NCBI RefSeq assembly: GCF_014397785.1
Contig: NZ_VZQQ01000007.1
Span: 1 to 64,000, forward strand
Direction of reading: 5' to 3'
Source: Paraburkholderia podalyriae
Lineage (GTDB): Bacteria > Pseudomonadota > Gammaproteobacteria > Burkholderiales > Burkholderiaceae
Length of the DNA: 64,000 nucleotides
Position numbers and translations under genes: made by a program. Below the pieces are notes generated by a model. The model was given only the letters and a program-made list of their open reading frames with translations. It was not told the DNA's origin and searched no databases. Positions 34,830 to 44,427 of the stretch are shown here, piece after piece (position 1 is the first letter of the stretch; the number at the start of each line of letters is the position of its first letter).

Positions 34830-36263
34830 TCAATAGACGAAGCCCGCAGCGCCAATGAGGCGGGGCGAATTGCCCATAAGCGGGTCGATCGAAAGCGACT
34901 GGCGCACGGCATATTCGATGTCGCTGCTGGGGGTGGTGACATCGTCCAGCGCGCCGCGCAGCCGGCCCGGCCCCGTCGGACCGACGATATACGGTGTCAC
35001 GATTACGACGAGCTCCGACTTGTTGTTCTGGTATTTCGTCGACGAGAACAGCTTGCCGAGAATGGGCAGCCCGCCGAGGCCGGGAAGCTCGGAGACCAGG
35101 TCGCTCGTCGAACTCTGCAGGAGTCCGCCGATTGCGAAGCTCTGCCCGCCTGACAGCTCGACGGTGGTTTCCATGCGGCGCACGGTCAGCGCCGGTACCA
35201 CGATCGAGTTCAGCGTGATGCTATTGCTCGGATCGATCTGGCTGACTTCAGGCCGAACGGTGAGGCTGATGCGGTTGTCGGCGAGCACGGTCGGGGTGAA
35301 GTTCAGCGCGACGCCGTAGGGTTTGTACTCGATCGTGATCGTGCTCGTCGTGCCGCTCTGGGGCACGGGGATCGGCAACTCACCCCCTGCGAGGAAGCTC
35401 GCCGTCTGACCCGACATCGCGGTCAGGTTCGGTTCGGCCAGCATCGTCAGCAAGCCTTCCTGGTCGAGCGCGTCGAGTACGCCTTCGATCGTCGTGCGGC
35501 CGGCCTTGAAGCCGCCCACCACCGAGAACGCACCACCGGACGGCAGGTTGAAGAGATTCGTCGTCGCGTCGAAAATGGCACGCCCGTTGAACAGCCCACC
35601 GAAGAAGTTGCCGCTCGCGCCAATGGCATTCCAGTTGATGCCGAGCTGCTGCGTAATGTTGCGATCCACTTCGGTGATGCGCACGCGCAGCAGGACCTGG
35701 ATCGGGTGTGCGATCGAGAGGCGGTTCACGAGTTGCTCGTTGGCGTGAAGATATGGTTGCAGCGTTTGCACAATGGCATCGGCATCCGCCGCGCTCGGTA
35801 CCGCGCCAGTTACCATCAATGAGCCAGGCGCACCCGACACGGTGACCGCGAATTTGGGGAAGCGCGCGTCGATAAGACGTTGAATCGAAGCCGTATCCGT
35901 CGACACACTGATCGTCTTGCGGAGAATTTCCCGATTGTTCGGCCCGAGTGCAAAGAGTGTCGTCGTGCCGGACTTCTTGCCGAGCACGAACACCGAGCGC
36001 GGCGTCGGCACATGGACATCGGCAACGCTTGGGTCGGCGACGAACACGGCGACGGCGGGCTGCGGCAGCTGGAGCAACGTGCCACTGCCTGCCGCAACTG
36101 GCAGCACATCGGCGGGCTCGCTCGCCCATGCCGCCCCCGCACCGGGGCCGCAGAGCGTGGCAATGACAAGCAGCACGGCGCAAATGCCGGTGACGGCAGG
36201 ACGGCCGCTTGCACAAAGCGGCGCGCAGCGCGAAAACAGCTTGCCGTGTGTGAGGCTGAACAT
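34830..36263 (-). CDS. rcpA: Tad locus 2 secretin RcpA/CpaC
   Basis: A 477-residue secretin with signal peptide (cleavage near A-W-A-S), a pilus/BON-type N-terminal domain (V-F-V-L-G-K-K-S-G-T-T-T) and the secretin domain ending L-P-I-L-G-K-L-F-S. It lacks the long Pro/Ala tail and Gly-Asn insert of the locus 1 secretin. The start at 36263 follows AGGA; the upstream in-frame extension overlaps cpaB. Confidence 0.92.
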   Translation of the reverse strand: MFSLTHGKLFSRCAPLCASGRPAVTGICAVLLVIATLCGPGAGAAWASEPADVLPVAAGSGTLLQLPQPAVAVFVADPSVADVHVPTPRSVFVLGKKSGTTTLFALGPNNREILRKTISVSTDTASIQRLIDARFPKFAVTVSGAPGSLMVTGAVPSAADADAIVQTLQPYLHANEQLVNRLSIAHPIQVLLRVRITEVDRNITQQLGINWNAIGASGNFFGGLFNGRAIFDATTNLFNLPSGGAFSVVGGFKAGRTTIEGVLDALDQEGLLTMLAEPNLTAMSGQTASFLAGGELPIPVPQSGTTSTITIEYKPYGVALNFTPTVLADNRISLTVRPEVSQIDPSNSITLNSIVVPALTVRRMETTVELSGGQSFAIGGLLQSSTSDLVSELPGLGGLPILGKLFSSTKYQNNKSELVVIVTPYIVGPTGPGRLRGALDDVTTPSSDIEYAVRQSLSIDPLMGNSPRLIGAAGFVY

Positions 36264-36271
36264 GTGTCGTC

Positions 36272-37291
36272 CTATGATCCTGCGGAGATGGCGGGGGCCG
36301 CGTCGGCGCGTGCGGGAGCGGCGGGCGGCGTGCCGGTGGGCAGCGGCGGCACGCCCGGCGCGCCCATCGACGTGCTGCCGGGCAATTCGCCGTCTACCTG
36401 GTCGACCTTCGAGCCACGGTAGATGACGACATGCGGCGTCGGTGCCGGTGTTTTCGCCGAGTGCGACTCTGCCGGTGCGCTCACTGCGCGCAATGCGCGT
36501 GAGACATCTCCGGCCCACACGGGACGTGTGTGCGTCATGGCGACATCCTCGACGTCCGGTGTGTGCCGGTCACGCGTGGCAAAACTGCGCAGCGCAAGCG
36601 AGAGCGTGCCGAGGTGAGCCGCGACCGTGATCGTCTGGGCGCTCGCCGGCGTGACTTCGATGGTCACGGTACGAGCGGTCGTGCTCGGGGCATTCGTGCT
36701 CGACGCGCTGTCGTCATCCTTCGGACGACGAAACGCTGTGCCGACCGCCAGCACGCGCACACGCTCGGCGACCGTTTCCGATTCAACCGCACGCGCGGGG
36801 TCGACCCGGGCGCCTGTTTCGGCCCGCATCTGCTGGGTCAACAGGATGTCGACATAATCGCCAGGCTGAATGAGCCCTGCATTGCCCGACACGTCGTCAA
36901 CGGCAACCGAGATCGCGCGCATACCAGGCTTGAGCGCAGCCGCAAGAAATCCGGGGGCGCTCGGCAAAATCACGTCGGCAACGCCAAGCGGCGTCCCCGC
37001 GCGTACCGCGTGCCGCAGTAGATCGCCCTTGAGGTCTTTTCCGTCGCTGCCGGAGGCTTCTTCGATGAGCGCGCCTGCCGGGACCTGGTCGCTCGGCATC
37101 GTTTTCCATACGAGGTCCACGTCGCGCAACAGCAGTCCGTCCGGCAAATCGTCGGCTGCGGCGCGCAAGTGCACCATCGACGATTGGTGGGCCACGCGCG
37201 GGCTCGATGCCGAAATGTACAGCGCGCGGATGATGAATGCGCCAATTGCGGCGATGACAACGAGCGCGGCTAGCTTGATGAAGTTTTGCAT
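36272..37291 (-). CDS. rcpC: Tad locus 2 assembly protein RcpC/CpaB
   Basis: A 339-residue protein with an N-terminal membrane anchor (A-A-L-V-V-I-A-A-I-G-A-F-I-I-R) and a SAF-type domain (A-V-D-D-V-S-G-N-A-G-L-I-Q-P-G-D-Y-V-D). It has an extended Pro/Ala-rich C-terminus. The start at 37291 (MQNFIKLAAL) was chosen for the membrane anchor; no strong ribosome-binding site is visible. Confidence 0.88.
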   Translation of the reverse strand: MQNFIKLAALVVIAAIGAFIIRALYISASSPRVAHQSSMVHLRAAADDLPDGLLLRDVDLVWKTMPSDQVPAGALIEEASGSDGKDLKGDLLRHAVRAGTPLGVADVILPSAPGFLAAALKPGMRAISVAVDDVSGNAGLIQPGDYVDILLTQQMRAETGARVDPARAVESETVAERVRVLAVGTAFRRPKDDDSASSTNAPSTTARTVTIEVTPASAQTITVAAHLGTLSLALRSFATRDRHTPDVEDVAMTHTRPVWAGDVSRALRAVSAPAESHSAKTPAPTPHVVIYRGSKVDQVDGELPGSTSMGAPGVPPLPTGTPPAAPARADAAPAISAGS

Positions 37292-37343
37292 ATGGGCGGC
37301 GTTGTATTCAGGCAAGCGGCGCACGGCTCGTGCAGCAATAACC

Positions 37344-37880
37344 TTAGGTGAACTCTCCGAATAGTCGAAACACGGCGAGCGTCGTGCGATGACCGGCTGT
37401 GGGCTGCAGCAAGACTGCGACGATGCCGCCCAACGCGAGCGCGACGCCATACGGGACGCCCCGCGCCGGTGCAATCCAGCCAAGCCGCACGCTCACGCCC
37501 GCGAGGGAGGGAATTCGCTGCATGCCGGCCACTGCGAGCACTGCGAGGGCAACAAGCAATCCGCACAACGAAACGACCACAAGCACCGGCCAGGATTCCG
37601 GCCCCGCCCAGAGAAAGACCGCGGCTGCGAGCTTCGCATCGCCGCCGCCGAGCCAACCCAGTCGAAACATTAATGCAGCCACGGCAAGCGATGCCGCGCC
37701 CGCGGCCACATGGATGTCCCATGAAGCAGGGCCGAAACCGGCCATGGCGGCGTTGACGAAATACAGGGCGGCAAACGCGGCCACGGCGGCATTGGGCAGA
37801 CGCCGCATGCGCAGATCGGAACTTGCCAGCATGATGAGGGTCACGCAGGCACCTGCTTTCACTACACCGGGGGCTATCAT
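37344..37880 (-). CDS. cpaA: Tad locus 2 prepilin peptidase CpaA/TadV
   Basis: A 178-residue polytopic A24-family peptidase with catalytic aspartates in S-S-D-L-R-M-R-R-L-P-N and G-G-G-D-A-K-L-A. It would process the Flp pilin encoded 73 bases upstream and the TadE-like protein of this locus. Confidence 0.9.
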   Translation of the reverse strand: MIAPGVVKAGACVTLIMLASSDLRMRRLPNAAVAAFAALYFVNAAMAGFGPASWDIHVAAGAASLAVAALMFRLGWLGGGDAKLAAAVFLWAGPESWPVLVVVSLCGLLVALAVLAVAGMQRIPSLAGVSVRLGWIAPARGVPYGVALALGGIVAVLLQPTAGHRTTLAVFRLFGEFT

Positions 37881-37953
37881 CGTTTTCCGAATGTGCCGAG
37901 GAAGGTGATCTCCGGCTCACACCTGCTCGTGCTGAGCCGGAGCATCACGACCA

Positions 37954-38133
37954 CTAGATTGCGTTGGTTGCGTTCGTGAGCAGCTTCTGGAAGACGGCCT
38001 GGAAGCCCGTAGTGCCAGACAGGAACGTGCCGAGTGCGACCAGCACAGCGACGATGATGCCGCCAAGAACAGCGTATTCCAGCGAGCTGACACCGCGCTC
38101 GTCGCGCGAAAGGGAACGGATAAAACGCAGCAT
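37954..38133 (-). CDS. flp: Tad locus 2 Flp major pilin
   Basis: A 59-residue pilin read directly from the sequence: leader MLRFIRSLSRDERG, processing site G-V-S-S-L-E-Y, helix (A-V-L-G-G-I-I-V-A-V-L-V-A-L) and a tail ending T-N-A-I. A strong AAGGAG lies 8 bases upstream of the ATG. It is clearly different from the pilin of locus 1, so the two loci should make distinct fibres. Confidence 0.93.
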   Translation of the reverse strand: MLRFIRSLSRDERGVSSLEYAVLGGIIVAVLVALGTFLSGTTGFQAVFQKLLTNATNAI

Positions 38134-39690
38134 GAGAAAGACTCCTTGTTAAGTAACGCCTGCATAACAGGCTTGCTACGCCGATTGGCCACGAAGGAGG
38201 ACCGACTCATCCCCCAAACCCGTCTAACGGCAATTGGCCGGCAAGCTTTAGCCCATCGCGCGCAAACTGGGATCCGGTGTGACGCCCTACCTCGATGCTT
38301 ATCGTATTTCCGGTCGCAGCAATGCGATTCATTGAATAGAGGCGTAAAACAGTTCCAGTTTTTGCCTTATAAAAGCCTTTCAGGCCGGACGATTAGGGCA
38401 TGCGCGGTAACGCCGATCAGCGTCACGCGGCCTTTGCTCCAGCGGCCGAGGGGGGCGATGGACCAGGCCCCAGCGCTGACTGATCGGCACAACTGTGATC
38501 ATGTACACGACGGCCGGATGCCAGTTCTTGAATAGGCGCAGTTGCTGGCCCTCGCTGGCGGGCATGACCCAGTCGCGCGACGGCCACGGCGATGGATGAC
38601 GGCGCGGCGTACGGCGTCAGGTGCGACTGACGGTGCCGCACTTCATGAGCGTAGGCTACATCCTGCAACGCACCGATCTGGCCGCCACGGTCCCGGAGCG
38701 ACTTGCCTTCAACTGGCAACCCCTTTCTCGCTCAGCCTGCGCGCGTTGCGCATACACGAGTCCAGCAGGACGAAGGCAATCGCTGGCTGCGCGGGGTAGC
38801 GATCGATCTGTTTGCGGACACGGCAACGCATGTCCGCAAGGCAGGGGCAGCAAAAGAAATGACACTCAGGGGCGAAAGGCCCGGGTGCCTCTGTCGCAGC
38901 CGATCGAGGCAACCGGGCGCACATCCAAGGCTTCGGTCGATGCTGTTGAAATCATGGGTCGCTTTACCCTTACCCAAGGGCTGCGAGCGGCTTGTAGGCC
39001 GATCTGAGAGGTCGATTTTTTGCTGTTGCTCGACAAACCGTATGTCGCGACTTTTTCAACAGCATCGGCCAACTACGGCCGTTCGGCCACGCTCGCAGTC
39101 GGACATTCGAACGCCGGCTCCGCCCCAAACAGCGGACCTTCACCGCCTACGCTGGCTCGTAGCGTTGTCGGCCATCAAGGACATTCGGATCTCGGCGAGT
39201 ACGACCTACCGCGAATGGCCGGTCTAGAACACATGCAAAGCGACGCACGAAGGCATCACTGACCTACCGACGTAGAAAGAGTCTGCGAGCCGTTCAATTG
39301 CTGCTTGGCCAAACCCGCGTCGAACGCACCGTTGGACATCCGGGTAAATCGACCATGCACTGGAAACGTTCGAACAGGCCAATGTATGACGTACAAAGTA
39401 GCGATCGGCTGGGGAGATCCCTGGCTTAGGGCCAGCTTCGGACGCGGGCCTGCACGTCAAGACGGGCATTCGAACCTCGGCTTCGCGCCGATTGTGTGGG
39501 GAGCCCCGCATCGATACTCGCAAGGTCGCCACGCGGCGTATGTTCGATGCTCTTACTTAAGCGATGCCGCCGCACGCGCCTAACGTTCCCGTCGCCTAAT
39601 CAGGCAATCGTTGGAATGCGCGCGAAGTGCATGGACAAGTAGCGTTACCTCGCCGATCATAGTCTTGGACGGTATGCCAGATATCCAGCG
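38134..39690. other. 1.56-kb gene-poor region between Tad locus 2 and the cyclase gene
   Basis: No intact gene supported. The first ~250 bases probably hold the flp2 promoter. A short minus-strand frame around 38380-38565 could be a gene remnant, unrecognised. An inverted-repeat element (listed separately) lies at 38935-39070. The sequence looks like eroded accessory DNA. Confidence 0.5.
38935..39070. repeat. 135-bp element with 17-bp terminal inverted repeats
   Basis: The ends GGTCGATGCTGTTGAAA (38935-38951) and its near-perfect reverse complement (39054-39070, 16 of 17 matching) enclose ~100 bases without a coding frame that could be recognised. The outer-facing TTTTTCAACAGCAT form is reminiscent of insertion-sequence ends, so this may be a MITE or a collapsed insertion sequence. 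Confidence 0.6.
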
Positions 39691-42600
39691 ATGACCGACG
39701 ACATGACAACGTGGCTGGTGCAGATTGGCCTCGGTGGACACGCTGCGAAGTTCGCCTCGGAAGGGATCGATTGGGATGTGCTCGGCGATCTTTCCGATGA
39801 CGAGTTGAAGGAGCTTGGCCTGACGCTCGGTGACCGCAAGCGGCTGGCGAAAGGGCTCGCTGCACTGACCGACGCCCACGCACGATCGCTCGGATACGCG
39901 AAGGAACGAGGAGAGCGGCCTTCGGTGTCTACATCCGCAACCGTCGAGGCCGAGAGACGGCAGCTCACCGTGATGTTCGTCGACCTGATCGATTCGACGG
40001 GGCTCGCGGAGCGATTCGATCCCGAGGACATGCGGCGCCTGCTCGGTTTCTATCATCAAGCCTGCGCAAGCGCGATCGAAGCTCATGAAGGTCACATCGC
40101 GCTTTACCTCGGTGACGGGCTGCTCGTTTATTTCGGCTATCCAAACGCGCACGAAGACGATGCCGTGCGCGCAGTACTTTCCGCTCTCGCCGTCGTCGCG
40201 GCGCTTCGCGAGGCCAACGATCGCATCGAAATTGAGCACGGCGTACGCCTGCAGTTGCGTATCGGTATCGAGACGGGACTTGTCGTCGTCGGGGCAATTG
40301 GCGCTGGAGCCACGCTCGATCACCAGGCGATCGTCGGAGAGGCCCCAATCGTCGCCGCAAGGCTGCAGTCGCTCGCCCCGCCCGACGCAATCGTCGTGGG
40401 CCCGGCCACGCAACGCTTGATCGAAGGATCGTTCCTGCTCGAAAACCTCGGTTGGCAAGAACTGAAAGGGATTTCGGGTCCGGTTCAGGTCCAGCGCGTG
40501 CTGGCGCAAACAGATGCGATCGACCGCTTTGGAGTCAGGGCGGGCCACCGCATGACACCGCTGATCGGACGGGCCGCGGAACTCGAAATGATCCGGCAGC
40601 GCTGGAAGCAGAGCGTTGACGGCGAGATGCGCTGCGTGCTGTTGATCGGCGAGCCGGGAATCGGAAAATCCCGCGTGTTGCGAGCATTCGACGATAGCAT
40701 CAGTGGAGACACCCATGCGGTCATTTCGCTCCAATGTTCCGCGTACCATCGCAACAGCCCTTTTTGGCCGGTATTACGCTGGCTACGGCGCGTCTTTGGC
40801 CTGGCATCCGACGCGCACGGCGCTTCGGATGTCGAACGGCTTGAGGCTGGAATCGCAAGCCTCGGAGTCGGTGTCGACGAAGCGGTTCTCGTACTCACAA
40901 CGTTGCTGGAAATTCCGGCTACCGCGCGCCATCCTGCGATCGACGCCTCATCGCCTTCCTTTAAACGACGGACGCTGGACGTGCTCGTCGCCATCATCGA
41001 AAGGTCGACGTGCATGCAGCCGGTGCTCGTCGTTGTAGAGGACGCGCACTGGATCGATCCGTCTTCGCAGGAGTTCGTTCGGCTGCTGCTCGAGCGACTG
41101 GTGGCCGCCCCGCTGTTTGTACTGCTCACGGCGCGGCCCGAGTTCGAACCAGGATGGACTTACCCTCATCAGGTAAAGGTCAATCTCGATCGGCTTTCGC
41201 GCCGTGATTGCATCGCGATGATCGAACGGCTGACCGATGGAAAGCGGCTTCCGGATCTCGTACTCGATCAGATCGTCTCCAAAACGGACGGCGTGCCGCT
41301 TTTCGTCGAAGAACTTACGAAGACCGTCCTGCAGGGCGATTTGTTGCAGGATGCTGGCATCAGCTACGAGTTGAAAGGAACGCTGCAGACAATTGCGATT
41401 CCGGACACGCTGCAGGGCTCGTTGCTATCGCAGCTCGACCGGCTGGAACCAACCGTCAAGGAAACCGCCCAGATCGCAGCCACAGTGGGGCGGGAGTTCG
41501 GCAGAAAGCTGCTTGGCCTGATTACCTCGAAGCGAGAGAACGAACTGCAGGAAACGCTTGACTGCCTGGTCGCAGCCGAAATTATCGTTCCCGCTTCGGG
41601 TACGCCAGCGGAGAGAGACGTGTATCTGTTCCGGCACGCGCTGATCCAGGAGATCGCGTACCAATCCCTGTTGCTTGCGAGGCGCCGCCAATATCATGCG
41701 CTGATCGCCGCCGCTCTGGAAGACCATTATCCGGAAGTCGCGGAGCGGCAACCCGAACTGATTGCTCAGAATTTGACTGCGGCCGACCTGCCGGATCGTG
41801 CAATCGGCTACTGGCAGCGTGCGGGAGAACGGGCGCTTTCGGGCGCGGCCTACGAGGAGGCTATCGCTCACGCGCAGCGTGGGCTTGAACTGATAAACCG
41901 ATGTTCCTACAGTGATCAGGATCGGGCAGCCCACCAGGTGCCTCTGCTGCTGACAAGGGGCGGAGCGGAGCTCAGGTTGGCCCGCCGCGAGGCGATAGCG
42001 ACCTTCCGGCAGGCGGCGCAAATTGCCCGCGAGCAGAACCTGCCGTCGTTTCTTGTGCAGGCGGCGTTGGGGTTCGACACCGCCGAGACGTTCCTCGAAG
42101 GCTCCGGCAAAGCCTCGCTTTCTTTGCTCGAAGAGGCGCTCGCCTTGATCGGCACCGAAGAGTCGGTCGAACGCTGTCGGCTGTTGAGTCGACTGGTCCG
42201 CACCGTTCACATGACCGGTGCACGTGAACAAGCTGACGAACTGGTTTTGGAGGCTGTTGCTCTAGCCAGGCGCCTGAACGACCTGCCGAGCTTGTTCGAC
42301 GCATTGGTGTGCGACATGATGCATATCGGGGCCCGCCCTTTGCCTGCGAACAAGTTCGCGGAGCGTGAAGGCGTGTTGCAGGAGTTGAGACAGATTGCAG
42401 AAGCTCTCGGTGACGCACACACCATAGGTCACGCATGCGCTCGATGTCTCGCCGGCTACCTGGAGATCGGCGAGGTGGAGCGCTTCGAGAGCGCACTCGA
42501 AAGGTATCGGCAGATTGCCACCAGTGGGCAGCACTTCGTCGACAAGTGGTGTGTGACGGGTGCGCAGGCGATGCGGGCCATACTCGTCGGGGACTTCGCC

Positions 42601-43314
42601 GTGGCGGAGCAGAAGGCGCGAGAGTCGTTGCAGATGGCGCAGACCGTCGACGCGACACTGGCAACGGGCGTCTACGGCATGCAGATGTTCACGATACGCC
42701 GCGAACAAGGCCGGCTTGCCGAGGTAGCGCCGCTCTTCAAGCGGTTCGTCGACGAGCATTCCGAAAACGCTGCGTGGCGGCCGGGGCTCATGTTGATCTG
42801 CAGCGATCTCGGCTTCGAATCACAGGCCCGCGACAATCTCGATCGGCTCGCGGAATCGGAATCCAGCATCCCCGTCGACAGTAAGCGGCTCGTTACGTTG
42901 ACGTATCTGGCGGAAGTTGCTGCGCGACTCCGGGACATTGAGCATGCCGAACAGGTTTATGGACTTCTCCTGCCGTTCAGGGATCAGGTCGTCACCGTTC
43001 CTGTTTTTACGCTGTGCTGCGGATCTGCGGCACGGTATCTCGGCATGCTCGCACATGCTCTGGGCGATTGGTCCGCCGCCGAAGATCATTTCGAATATGG
43101 CCTGCGCATGGACGAGCGCTTGCGGGCGTGGCCTTGGCTCGCGCACGGCCGGCACGAATTCGCGCTGATGCTGGCAGCACGCAATCGCATCGAAGATAGA
43201 GCACGAGCGCAAGACCTGCTCGCCACGGCGGCCACCGCAGCCAACGAACTGAAGATGTTCGCTCTCGTAGAGCGCATCGGTGGCGCTCAGACAAGCACAG
43301 GGCACAGAAACTAG
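39691..43314 (+). CDS. SAM domain-class III cyclase-AAA ATPase-TPR multidomain protein
   Basis: A 1207-residue protein. Residues ~4-62 are a SAM domain (L-V-Q-I-G-L-G-G-H-A ... L-G-D-R-K-R). Residues ~90-270 are a class III nucleotidyl cyclase domain with metal aspartates D98 (M-F-V-D-L-I-D-S-T) and D142 (L-G-D-G-L). An AAA_16 ATPase follows with Walker A G-E-P-G-I-G-K-S (320-327) and Walker B V-V-V-E-D-A-H-W-I-D. The C-terminal ~550 residues look like helical TPR-type repeats. The segment usually reading P-N-x-A-A-R-L has Ile for the conserved Asn (G-E-A-P-I-V-A-A-R-L), so cyclase activity is doubtful. Related proteins are common in Burkholderia and rhizobia; the ligand and output are unknown. 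Confidence 0.88.
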   Translation: MTDDMTTWLVQIGLGGHAAKFASEGIDWDVLGDLSDDELKELGLTLGDRKRLAKGLAALTDAHARSLGYAKERGERPSVSTSATVEAERRQLTVMFVDLIDSTGLAERFDPEDMRRLLGFYHQACASAIEAHEGHIALYLGDGLLVYFGYPNAHEDDAVRAVLSALAVVAALREANDRIEIEHGVRLQLRIGIETGLVVVGAIGAGATLDHQAIVGEAPIVAARLQSLAPPDAIVVGPATQRLIEGSFLLENLGWQELKGISGPVQVQRVLAQTDAIDRFGVRAGHRMTPLIGRAAELEMIRQRWKQSVDGEMRCVLLIGEPGIGKSRVLRAFDDSISGDTHAVISLQCSAYHRNSPFWPVLRWLRRVFGLASDAHGASDVERLEAGIASLGVGVDEAVLVLTTLLEIPATARHPAIDASSPSFKRRTLDVLVAIIERSTCMQPVLVVVEDAHWIDPSSQEFVRLLLERLVAAPLFVLLTARPEFEPGWTYPHQVKVNLDRLSRRDCIAMIERLTDGKRLPDLVLDQIVSKTDGVPLFVEELTKTVLQGDLLQDAGISYELKGTLQTIAIPDTLQGSLLSQLDRLEPTVKETAQIAATVGREFGRKLLGLITSKRENELQETLDCLVAAEIIVPASGTPAERDVYLFRHALIQEIAYQSLLLARRRQYHALIAAALEDHYPEVAERQPELIAQNLTAADLPDRAIGYWQRAGERALSGAAYEEAIAHAQRGLELINRCSYSDQDRAAHQVPLLLTRGGAELRLARREAIATFRQAAQIAREQNLPSFLVQAALGFDTAETFLEGSGKASLSLLEEALALIGTEESVERCRLLSRLVRTVHMTGAREQADELVLEAVALARRLNDLPSLFDALVCDMMHIGARPLPANKFAEREGVLQELRQIAEALGDAHTIGHACARCLAGYLEIGEVERFESALERYRQIATSGQHFVDKWCVTGAQAMRAILVGDFAVAEQKARESLQMAQTVDATLATGVYGMQMFTIRREQGRLAEVAPLFKRFVDEHSENAAWRPGLMLICSDLGFESQARDNLDRLAESESSIPVDSKRLVTLTYLAEVAARLRDIEHAEQVYGLLLPFRDQVVTVPVFTLCCGSAARYLGMLAHALGDWSAAEDHFEYGLRMDERLRAWPWLAHGRHEFALMLAARNRIEDRARAQDLLATAATAANELKMFALVERIGGAQTSTGHRN

Positions 43315-43370
43315 CACACGGCTGCATGTTTCGAAGCGCAGCGATGCAGCCACTACTCAAGGAGGGCCCC

Positions 43371-43628
43371 ATGCCACGTTTTATGATTGAACGAAACTTT
43401 GCGGAACAGCTGGAGGTCACTGGCGAAAGTGCGGGTGCCGTGAAACGGATCAACGACGAGGAGGGCGTCGAGTGGCTCTTTTCGTTTCTCAGCGCGGACA
43501 AGAAGAAGACTTATTGCCTATATGAGGCGCCCAACGCCGAAGCCATCCGCGCTGCGGCACGTCGGGCGAACCTGCCGGCCGATGTGATCATTGAGGTGAG
43601 CGACTTGCGGCCAGAAATGTTCAGTTAG
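43371..43628 (+). CDS. DUF4242 small protein (SCO4226-like)
   Basis: An 85-residue protein with the DUF4242 pattern: M-P-R-F-M-I-E-R near the N-terminus, V-E-W-L-F-S-F-L-S-A-D-K-K-K-T-Y-C-L-Y-E-A-P in the middle. A related Streptomyces protein binds nickel. The start at 43371 follows a strong AAGGAGG; a longer frame would lack one. It may be co-transcribed with the cyclase gene, 56 bases upstream. Confidence 0.82.
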   Translation: MPRFMIERNFAEQLEVTGESAGAVKRINDEEGVEWLFSFLSADKKKTYCLYEAPNAEAIRAAARRANLPADVIIEVSDLRPEMFS

Positions 43629-44129
43629 AGGGCTAGGCGCGAATAGCACCGTTGTGTCGCGAGGACGATGCAACGACAGGAGCGCCGCCCGCGTCATCGG
43701 GCAACAGCAACAACGCTGGACCGAGTGACCCGATTCATAACAAGACAGCCCTGACAATTTGCCTTAATGCCCGAAACCGCCGGGTTGAGCCGTCGCGGAC
43801 CAGGCACCGAAGGGCGGAAAAGGCCTGGGACATGCCCGCAGTTGAGGAGGCGCGGATGGCCGTTGTACGTTTGGAAGCCGCCACTGATGAGGAGCTTCGT
43901 CCGCTGGCCGAGATGTGTCGAAACGGTGAGTTGGTGGATGCCAGAAGCGGCCGTCCCGCTGCGCGGCGCCGTCACCGTCGGCAACCCGCCATATTGCTGA
44001 CGTCCAAGGGAGTCTCGTCCAACGTCGGCCTTATGCAAAGCTTTCCATAAGGCCGAATTGTGCGCATAGCTTGTTCGGCAGATTCCGGAGTCTTCCTGCC
44101 GATGCGGTTGCAAGGGCGCGCCTTGCGCA
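43629..44129. other. gene-poor segment with decayed mobile-element sequence
   Basis: No intact gene supported. Open frames on both strands lack ribosome-binding sites and family resemblance. The segment runs up to the integrase remnant and carries an 11-bp inverted repeat near 44040 described separately. Confidence 0.45.
44025..44056. repeat. 11-bp inverted repeat TCGGCCTTATG with 10-base spacer
   Basis: Perfect arms TCGGCCTTATG (44025-44035) and CATAAGGCCGA (44046-44056) around CAAAGCTTTC. Placed just beyond the integrase remnant, it could be a recombinase-site or element-end remnant. That is inference. Confidence 0.55.
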
Positions 44130-44427
44130 CGTGCCCTCGGCCTTGCGTCCATCGGGCGCGAGCGCTTTTCGCCTGGCAATCGATTGCATCAGGTCATAGA
44201 CATGTGCCACCTTGATGTCACGAACCGGCATCGCGCCGAGTCGCGAACCCTTCACGTAGCGCGTAAGGAAGCGCGTAGCCTGACCGTGATAGTACGCGGT
44301 CCAGTTCGCACTGTTGTCATTCAGCCATTCCTCGCAAACAGGCCAAAGCGTGTAAATCGCGGTCGGTGAGCTTATACGGCCTGGCTCGCGGCTTCGCGTT
44401 CAGCAGGAGCGGATCGGTGAGCATCAT
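44130..44427 (-). pseudogene. decayed P4-family tyrosine integrase (N-terminal part)
   Basis: On the minus strand from 44427 a frame with GGAG 7 bases upstream begins M-M-L-T-D-P-L-L-L-N-A-K-P-R-A-R-P-Y-K-L-T-D, the hallmark start of P4-type integrases (arm-binding domain). It is then out of frame and stops soon. In another frame the core-binding domain continues (W-P-V-C-E-E-W-L-N-D-N-S-A-N-W-T-A-Y-Y; V-R-D-I-K-V-A-H-V-Y-D-L-M-Q-S-I-A). About 60 residues between the two parts and the whole catalytic domain are missing. The gene is therefore a remnant; its start lies inside the 3' end of the desaturase gene. Confidence 0.82.

Noticed and set aside
38703..39227. 174-codon plus-strand frame in the gene-poor region
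   Set aside because: It runs across the inverted-repeat element and looks like random GC-rich reading; no family resemblance.
43694..44179. 161-codon minus-strand frame next to the integrase remnant
   Set aside because: It overlaps the palindrome and integrase fragment out of frame, and no domain is recognised.
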